From Gadus chalcogrammus (lineage: Eukaryota; Chordata; Actinopteri; Gadiformes; Gadidae): a stretch of 64,000 bases of DNA. A model generated the notes under the pieces. The model was not told the DNA's origin and made no database searches. It was given only the letters and a program-made list of their open reading frames with translations. The stretch is from positions 33,607,170 to 33,671,169 of the forward strand of contig NC_079427.1 in assembly GCF_026213295.1 (NCBI RefSeq). Direction: 5' to 3'. How positions within the stretch are numbered: the stretch's first letter is position 1; each line of letters starts with the position of its first letter. Both the position numbers and the translations under genes were made by a program. This document shows positions 58,163 through 64,000 of this stretch, one piece after another.

Positions 58163-59989
58163 GTGGGACCCTCCTACACCATAGCAAGATAGGGTCAGTT
58201 TTCACTAATATAGCATTCTGTTTTCATTAACATTGTACACAGTGTCTTAATTCTTCTGGAATTGGGGTTGTATTTTATTGGTCACTTACCCATGACTCTC
58301 AACCATATCTGCCACCAGGAGGTTGACGAGTTTCCTTCTTGTTTGATCAGAAAGGCCTTTGGTTGCGTTGTACTCTTTGAATATGTCTTCACCCCCGGTT
58401 TTTTGATGTAGAGCTACATAGACCATCTGTAATATAGAGGTTGCATGTAAACTTGCTATGCATTTTGAACATTTTTTGATATCCTACCAACAACCTAAGA
58501 ACAACTTACATCTTTTGCTGCCTTACTGTCAGGTGGTCCTTCTACCAGTTGCCTTCTCCGTGCTTTGGTGCATTCTGTAATAACAGTGGAGCCTGAACTC
58601 ACAGACTCAACTGATGAGAATGACCTCACAGACTCAATGGGTGAGAATGATCCCTCTTCTGAGCAGAAGGAGGCCTCAGAGACCTCTTTCTCAGCTAAGG
58701 GAAGAAAAGGGATGGGGTTTTAATATTTAACATTAGTTGGGAAATATATTTTGCATAAGGCAACATCACCACAGTGGCCTGATCTTGCATATTTGCTCTC
58801 TGACATCTGCAGTTGTAACAATAGCAATATTGTTGTTTCTGTTCCTATTGACAGATGTACTAATTCACTCTAGACAAAAGCATCTGCTAAATGTCCTAAA
58901 TGTAAATGCAATGGGAGGGGCGTTTCTGTGTCTTACCAGAGTCCTCAGTGAGCACCTTGAAAGATACTGTAGCAGATCTCACCAACTCATCAAAAATGTC
59001 AGCATCTACATCAACTCCTGAGGAGTCCTTCAGGTCCACATCAGATTCATTTGGCAGGTTGAATTTAGCTGAAACTGAGATCCAAAACACTTACCGTACT
59101 GTTATTTCCCAACTATTAACCACAGTTGATATAGTAATTTTGTAAAATTCCTGCATCCCTGCAACTAATACTTGGGTGCAGTGCGGCCAATACACGGAAA
59201 TGGCTTTTTATCTCATTGGACTACCATTGGATTACCAATGCACTATAGCGTGAAGGTGACGATAATGCACTTAAAAGCTGTTTGGCAACAGCACCACAAC
59301 CACATGCCATTAAGTTTTAACCTATGACATGATGAAATAACTTCCGATAAACTGTCGGTACAGTTCTGTTTTAGATATGTAAAACAATCATGAGGTTTAT
59401 ACACTTTGCTGTTAATAATCAATAACTGACTCATAATGACATGCAATATTAGGTGTGATGTAAAAATTGTCGAGTTAACCTTTTACTTACCTTCTTGAAT
59501 GAACTGAAAGTAATCATAGCGGTCATCCTTCATTGGTATTCAAACCCATTTCAGGACACCCTTGCACTCCACTTGAACCAGCATTTCTTTCTTAAAAAAT
59601 AAAATATGATACAACTCAAATCTCAGGCCAACAGTTAAACATTCCTGTATATCAAGTGTCCTGCAAAATTTGGCAAATCCAAATACGTCCATGGTGACCT
59701 GAGCCTATCTGACTCCATACTGCCCATTATTAAAACTGCCCATTTTCACTTCCACGAAACCCAGCATAGCCTAATCAAATATATTTATATTTATTTTAAA
59801 TATCTGACTGATGGTCAGTGGGCACATTTTCGTTTTGTACTTTAGATTGTATTCGGTGAAAATGAGCATGCATGCATGTAAGTCGAGTTGTCCGTAGCAA
59901 CATTTTGTATGGGAGAAAACGGGAGGCTAACGTTCATTCCCCCCCCCCCCCCCTGTTCCCCTGCACATTTTGCATAGCCTATTTCAGCA

Positions 59990-60190
59990 AATCCCTCAAC
60001 TAATAATTCATTGAATTTATTTAGCGCTTTTCTAGACACCCAAAGACGCCTACAGTGAAGGGGGGGACCTCACTAACCACCACCAGTGTGTAGCACCCAC
60101 TTGGGTGATGCACGGCAGCCAATCGGCGCCAGAACGCTTACCACACACCAGCTTGAGGTGGAGAGTGAGGGATGAGGTGGAGAGTGAGGG
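59990..60190. repeat. Dispersed fish repeat
   Basis: 'atttatttagcgcttttcta' and 'acccaaagacgcctacagtg' resemble a common teleost SINE/LINE tail. A C15 run precedes it (59939-59953). Confidence 0.5.
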
Positions 60191-60197
60191 AAAAGAA

Positions 60198-60548
60198 CAT
60201 TTAAACACTATCGACCATATTTAAACACTATCGATCACATTTAAACACTATCGACCACATTTAAACACTATCGACCATATTTAAACACTATGGACCACAT
60301 GTAAACCCTATCGACCACATGCAAACACCATCGCCCACATCCAAACACTATCGCCCACATTTAAACACTATGGACCACATGTAAACCCTATCGACCACAT
60401 TTAAACACTATCGCCCACATTTAAACACTATCGCCCACATTTAAACACTATGGACCACATGTAAACCCTATCGACCACATGTAAACCCTATCGACCATAT
60501 TCAAACAATATCGACCACATTTAAACATGTAAACCCTATCGAACACAT
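60198..60548. repeat. 20-bp minisatellite, ~17 copies
   Basis: Consensus 'acatttaaacactatcgacc', with variants (tggacc, cgccc, gtaaaccc) that recur in pairs, suggesting a higher-order pattern. It ends 4 bp before a CACTA terminus. Confidence 0.95.
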
Positions 60549-60551
60549 TTA

Positions 60552-61310
60552 CACTACACAGTAAAAAACATAGTGTCAATTTTACTCTTTAAGAGTTGAA
60601 TTTAACTCTGTGTCAGATAACATTTGGTCCCACCCTAAATTAGTGTAAAATTTACTCTGTAGCCAGTGTAAGATTTTCAGAGTTAATTTTACTCTATTTT
60701 GTGTCACAATTTACAATGAAATGTGTAAAAACATTTAACACTGTGATCTGTTTACACTGTTAGAGTAAAATGATTTCACTACATAGAGTAGTTTCCACTC
60801 TAAATAGGCTATTCTTAAAATACACTATATAGTGTATATTTATTTTATTTTATTTTAATGAAATAGTAATGTTTTTAACTGCTATAATATAAGACAATAC
60901 ACACCATCAGGTACTGTAGCACCATTTATTTCCTGATAACTCCTCAGAGATAACAATATGGGACAACATACATAGTGGTGTCATTCTTTCCACATGACAT
61001 TTGTATGTCAAAAGGCCTTGGATAAGGCAGATCATCAACTTGAAAAGCAACAAAATCTTTCTTAGTCCTAGTCACTTCATAAGCAAAGAAATGTTCTTGG
61101 AAAGCTACTGTAAATAAAGGTATGGTGAGCAGCACTGGTTTGTTCTGTATGATCACAACTGATTCAATCTGGTAAAACAGAGGCATTTCACATAGAACTT
61201 CACCACAAACGACCAGGTGTCGGCGGTATACATACCCATTGTGCTGTTGGGAAAAATAACCTGCTGAGTACATCACATGTACATTATAAATATAGCTAAC
61301 TCCTACCCCA
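60552..61310 (-). mobile_element. Second CACTA/EnSpm-like element end
   Basis: The terminus CACTACACAGTAAAAAAC is followed by ~280 bp of short motifs of 'gagttaattttactct' and 'agtgtaaaattt' type in both orientations. A transposase C-terminus then lies in the same relative position and orientation as in the element at 50065. The remainder is missing. Confidence 0.65.
60944..61276 (-). pseudogene. C-terminal fragment of the same transposase-like family
   Basis: The frame ends PYPRPFDIQMSCGKNDTTMY then VVPYCYL. It aligns with YYRPYDRPFSPENDERMY then IVPYCSL at the end of 50761-53199. Upstream, HLVVCGEVLCEMPLFYQIES parallels GTEYQIGMFVCTSVKNEMPT loosely. The frame opens at MMYSAGYFSQQHNG with no preceding exon recognised. 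This is the last ~110 residues of a second, diverged copy, probably not functional. Confidence 0.6.
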
Positions 61311-61377
61311 GCCTGATGAGCACATCACATGGCAGTCACATTACAATATAGTCAACTTTTAACACATAACACAAACA

Positions 61378-61952
61378 TGATAATATAGTCAGGTCAAGGC
61401 CAGAGCCAAGGCCCCATTTCCCAAGCAGGCAAATGGTAGACACTCAGACAATGCAACAGTCATCCTCAAGAACGGGAGAGCCACATTAATTCATCACACA
61501 AGAGATACTTCGAGCACACAAGAGATACTTCGAGCACACAAAAGATACTTCGAGAACAAAGGAGACACTGAGGAGCTCTTCCCCGTTAGTAGGAACACAA
61601 GAAGATACACTTGCATACACCAGGGCCTGGGAGCCAAGGTCAAGCAAAAACACACAGAACCACACACACCTCAAACGCACACACCTCATCGAGAGGAGGA
61701 TACAGCATAAAACTGTATCACACAGAGACTCTTCATCTTCTTCTGAAGCAGACCTTCCACGGAGGCGAAGCTCCGGACGAACCATCAGCACTGATTAGGG
61801 ACTTAGACATATTCGATTTCTCACGCTTTATGACTCTGTATAACCGTTGCCACTTTACTTAATAAATCCAAGGTCCTCGTGCCGACAGACTTTATTACCT
61901 CTCCGTCTCATTTCATCTGGTCCAGTAACTAGACAGACCGTTTTTCCCAACA
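61378..61952 (+). repeat. 5' LTR of another retroviral-type element (ERV3); left limit uncertain
   Basis: The right end is ...TTTTTCCCAACA, immediately followed by TTTGGTGACCTCCGACGTGA, the same primer-site-like word as after the ERV1 LTR. 'cactttacttaataaatcc' carries an AATAAA-type signal (61859-61864). 'agagatacttcgagcacaca' is repeated three times at 61499-61558. No matching 3' LTR lies in the window. Confidence 0.55.
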
Positions 61953-61953
61953 A

Positions 61954-61975
61954 TTTGGTGACCTCCGACGTGATT
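61954..61975 (+). promoter_or_regulatory. Primer-binding-site region of ERV3
   Basis: TGGTGACCTCCGACG at 61956, just inside the LTR end. The tRNA was not identified. Confidence 0.55.
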
Positions 61976-62297
61976 TTTTCTGAATTGAACACGCAACTGG
62001 GAAACGAGAGACGGAGAGCGGCACGACCTCGGGACCCCGGAGCACCAGACCGATTCCTGCAGTCTCACCTCGGGCCCAACAAAAGGTAGGCAGAACCTGT
62101 TGATAAAATCCAAACTCTGCATAGTTATATAGGAACCACATTAGGAGGTGAGACTGTGAGAGCGGTTCGCTACGGGATATCTCGTGGGGACGAATAGAAC
62201 TGCATCCCAGCATTGCCCCATAAACCCGATTGACCCTGAACGCGTGACACATCGAATATCGGCTCGTTGCATGGTGAAAGAATACCCTCGAGACCAT

Positions 62298-62890
62298 AGG
62301 GCCTATAAGAATCGGTCATAGTGATACAAGACTACCGATGGCCGAATAATGGATGCCTGGGCCAAGAGTGGAACCCAGAGGGATGCCTGGGCCGCGGGTG
62401 GAACCCAGAGGGAATGAGAAGAAAAAACTAGGGCCTATAAGAATCGGTCATAGTGATACAAGACTACCGATGGCCTAGTAATAAATGCCTGGGCCAAGAA
62501 TGGAACCCAGAGGGATGCCTGGGCCGCGGGTGGAACCCAGAGGGAATGAGAAGAAAAAACTAGGGCCTATAAGAATCGGTCATAGTGATACAAGACTACC
62601 GATGGCCTAGTAATAAATGCCTGGGCCAAGAATGGAACCCAGAGGGATGCCTGGGCCGCTGGGTGGTTCCCTCTGGGTAGAACCCAGAGGGAATGAGAAG
62701 AAAAAACTAGGGCCTATAAGAATCGGTCATAGTGATACAAGACTACCGATGGCCTAGTAATAAATGCCTGGGCCAAGAGTGGAACCCAGAGGGATGCCTG
62801 GGCCGCGGGTGGAACCCAGAGGGAAAGAGAAGAAAAAACTAGGGCCTATAAGAATCGGTCATAGTGATACAAGACTACCGATGGCCAAGT
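62298..62890. repeat. 132-bp tandem repeat in the ERV3 leader, ~4.5 copies
   Basis: Each unit starts 'agggcctataagaatcggtc' at 62298, 62430, 62562, 62709 and 62841. The third unit is longer by 15 bp, with an inverted 'ttccctctgggt' insert. Each unit contains two internal half-repeats of 'tgcctgggccNNgNgtggaacccagaggga' (shorter pieces quoted). Confidence 0.95.
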
Positions 62891-63028
62891 AATGAATGTG
62901 TATTAAATAATTCTATGTGGTAAGAAGGTTAGAGTCCTTTATCAGGGTTAGAATCCCTTTGCAGAGGGGCACGAGTGACACACAGAGAGACAGTGTGTGT
63001 ATGCGCGAGAGAGAGAGCGACGGAGTGG

Positions 63029-63029
<1 letters not shown>

Positions 63030-63123
<94 letters not shown>

Positions 63124-63152
63124 GCCCAGAGAGAGAGAGAGAGAGAGAGAGA
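63030..63152. repeat. (GT)n and (GA)n microsatellites
   Basis: GT run 63030-63118, then GA run 63128-63152. A second GT tract lies at 63442-63494. All ORFs here are repeat artefacts. Confidence 0.95.
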
Positions 63153-63439
63153 AGAGAACGAGCGTATTTGTGGGCCGGCGAAATATAGAAATAAATCAAT
63201 CAATGATAACCCGGCTATGTGTGCAACGCTTGCTTGCTTTGTTATGCTCAACGCTATTTTGCCGTGTCTGATGTGTGCGTCTGCGAGAGACAGAATGAGA
63301 GAAGTCTGTTGATATGTCTCCGTGTGTGCGTTTAGAGGAGACAGAGTCAGAAAGGCTGTGTGCGTCTCTGTGCGCGTGTACGCAAGAGGTGATGTTTCTG
63401 TGTGTGCGTTTGGAGGAGACAGAATGAGAAAGGTCTGTT

Positions 63440-63479
<40 letters not shown>

Positions 63480-63499
63480 TGTGTGTGTTTGTGTGAGAG

Positions 63500-64000
63500 G
63501 GAGCGAGAGAGATAGCAAGGAGAGCTAAAGTCGGAGGACGATCGAGAGGGACCATTTTCCCTCTAGACAGTTGGAGGTAGCGATAGAGTGCGTGTTTTTC
63601 TCACAATGAACGGTTGTTTCAGGACCACGAGAAGGGACTCTGTTGAGTTTTCAGGCCCGGAGTGTAATCCCCTTTCCCATATGTGTAGTCCTCCCATTTG
63701 AGGTCCCCGTCCACCATATTTGAAGTCCTCTACTCCACCTCATGTTGTAGTTCCCCTCCCTAGAATTGTATGGAAGTTAGAACCTGTGAGGGTGTTTTGG
63801 TTCGGCCTGACGAGGCCTGTACCAATTTCGGTGGTCAGCTTCGTAGTTTTGTGTATATATAAATTTGGAAAGGGGGAGCAGTATTAAGTTATATATAATA
63901 AAGTGAAAAGTTATTTGTGAATGAAGGGACAGAAGGATCTTTTTGTGTGTGAGAGATAGTTATTAGGCCTTGTTCCATGATGGAGAGTTGAGGATGTTGC
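63500..64000. other. Window end, no gene seen
   Basis: Probably interior of ERV3 or flanking DNA. A purine tract 'aaagggggagcag' occurs near 63869. No coding motif was recognised. Confidence 0.4.

Larger units (their letters stand above)
53202..59584 (-). pseudogene. SAMD3-like / PB1-like multicopy gene, spliced, with hAT in exon 5
   Basis: Nine exons, minus strand: 59584-59491, 59068-58937, 58694-58510, 58426-58290, 58173-58163 + 55236-55154 (split by a hAT), 55013-54682, 54595-54429, 54328-54204, 53525-53202. Splice sites are GT-AG and phases mostly agree. Exons 1-2 give a PB1/ubiquitin-like start (MLVQVECKGVLKWV, KFNLPNESDVDLKDSSG). Exon 4 has IFKEYNATKGLSDQTRRKL. Exon 5, rejoined across the insertion, has RVTYALGIVTLFPNLKD. 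Exon 6 has YLAYRLKTVQR, exon 8 WDSDLAAILLLVHLLPP, and exon 9 FDEMFKAHFVF and YTFIQTTVYGID. This order matches what I recall of teleost 'SAMD3-like' genes. Lesions: TGA at codon 15 (59542-59540), frameshifts in exons 6 and 7, and the hAT. Its function is unknown. Position and orientation suggest it is the partner gene of the transposase at 50761-53199. Confidence 0.7.

Noticed and set aside
58737..59145. Plus-strand ORFs of 79-94 codons
   Set aside because: They overlap exon 2 of the SAMD3-like gene on the opposite strand and have no recognisable motif.
62298..62890. Regularly spaced repeats as a possible CRISPR array
   Set aside because: The units are 132 bp, contiguous, with no unique spacers, and lie in a eukaryotic LTR element leader. 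The 20-bp array at 60198 is likewise a plain minisatellite.

Overview
This is vertebrate nuclear DNA, most likely from a ray-finned (teleost) fish. It has spliced genes with GT-AG introns, long CA/GT microsatellites and tRNA-headed SINEs. Its transposons are the mix typical of teleosts: PIF/Harbinger, hAT of the ZMYM1-like type, CACTA/EnSpm-like elements, retroviral-type LTR elements, and L1 and Gypsy relics. I could not determine the species. Family names rest on recognised motifs and memory, because no search was run.

Layout. 1-15.5 kb is a set of nested insertions. An old retroviral-type element (its 3' LTR is at 14952-15488) was hit by a hAT transposon (4397-14326, perfect 8-bp target duplication). 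The hAT was hit by a Harbinger-type element (5542-13784), that by an LTR provirus (5859-12400, 4-bp duplication), and that by at least two smaller DNA transposons. 15.5-29 kb is a graveyard of further elements: a PB1-like gene fragment, SINEs, a Gypsy 3' end, MITEs, three Harbinger relics, a 5'-truncated L1 with a perfect 19-bp target duplication, and a solo LTR. 29-31.3 kb is AT-rich and apparently empty.

31.3-40.3 kb holds the one convincing intact host gene, on the minus strand: an ephexin-family Rho guanine-nucleotide exchange factor (DH-PH-SH3), closest to NGEF/ephexin-1. Fifteen coding exons with consistent splice phases give 774 codons including the stop. A hAT MITE sits just upstream of the acceptor of its last exon.

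40.3-50 kb is intergenic and made of tandem arrays, fold-back repeats and MITEs. 50.0-59.6 kb is the most interesting region. CACTA-like subterminal repeats are followed by two minus-strand genes in a row: a spliced SAMD3-like/PB1-like gene, then a C2H2 zinc-finger transposase-like gene. Their stop and start codons are two bases apart. Both are now damaged, and the first also carries a hAT transposon inside an exon. A second copy of the same kind of element end (60552-61276) carries the same transposase C-terminus. I read these as parts of a two-gene fish CACTA/EnSpm-like element.

60.2-64 kb contains a 20-bp minisatellite, the end of another retroviral-type LTR with its primer-binding-site region, a 132-bp tandem repeat in that element's leader, and GT/GA microsatellites.
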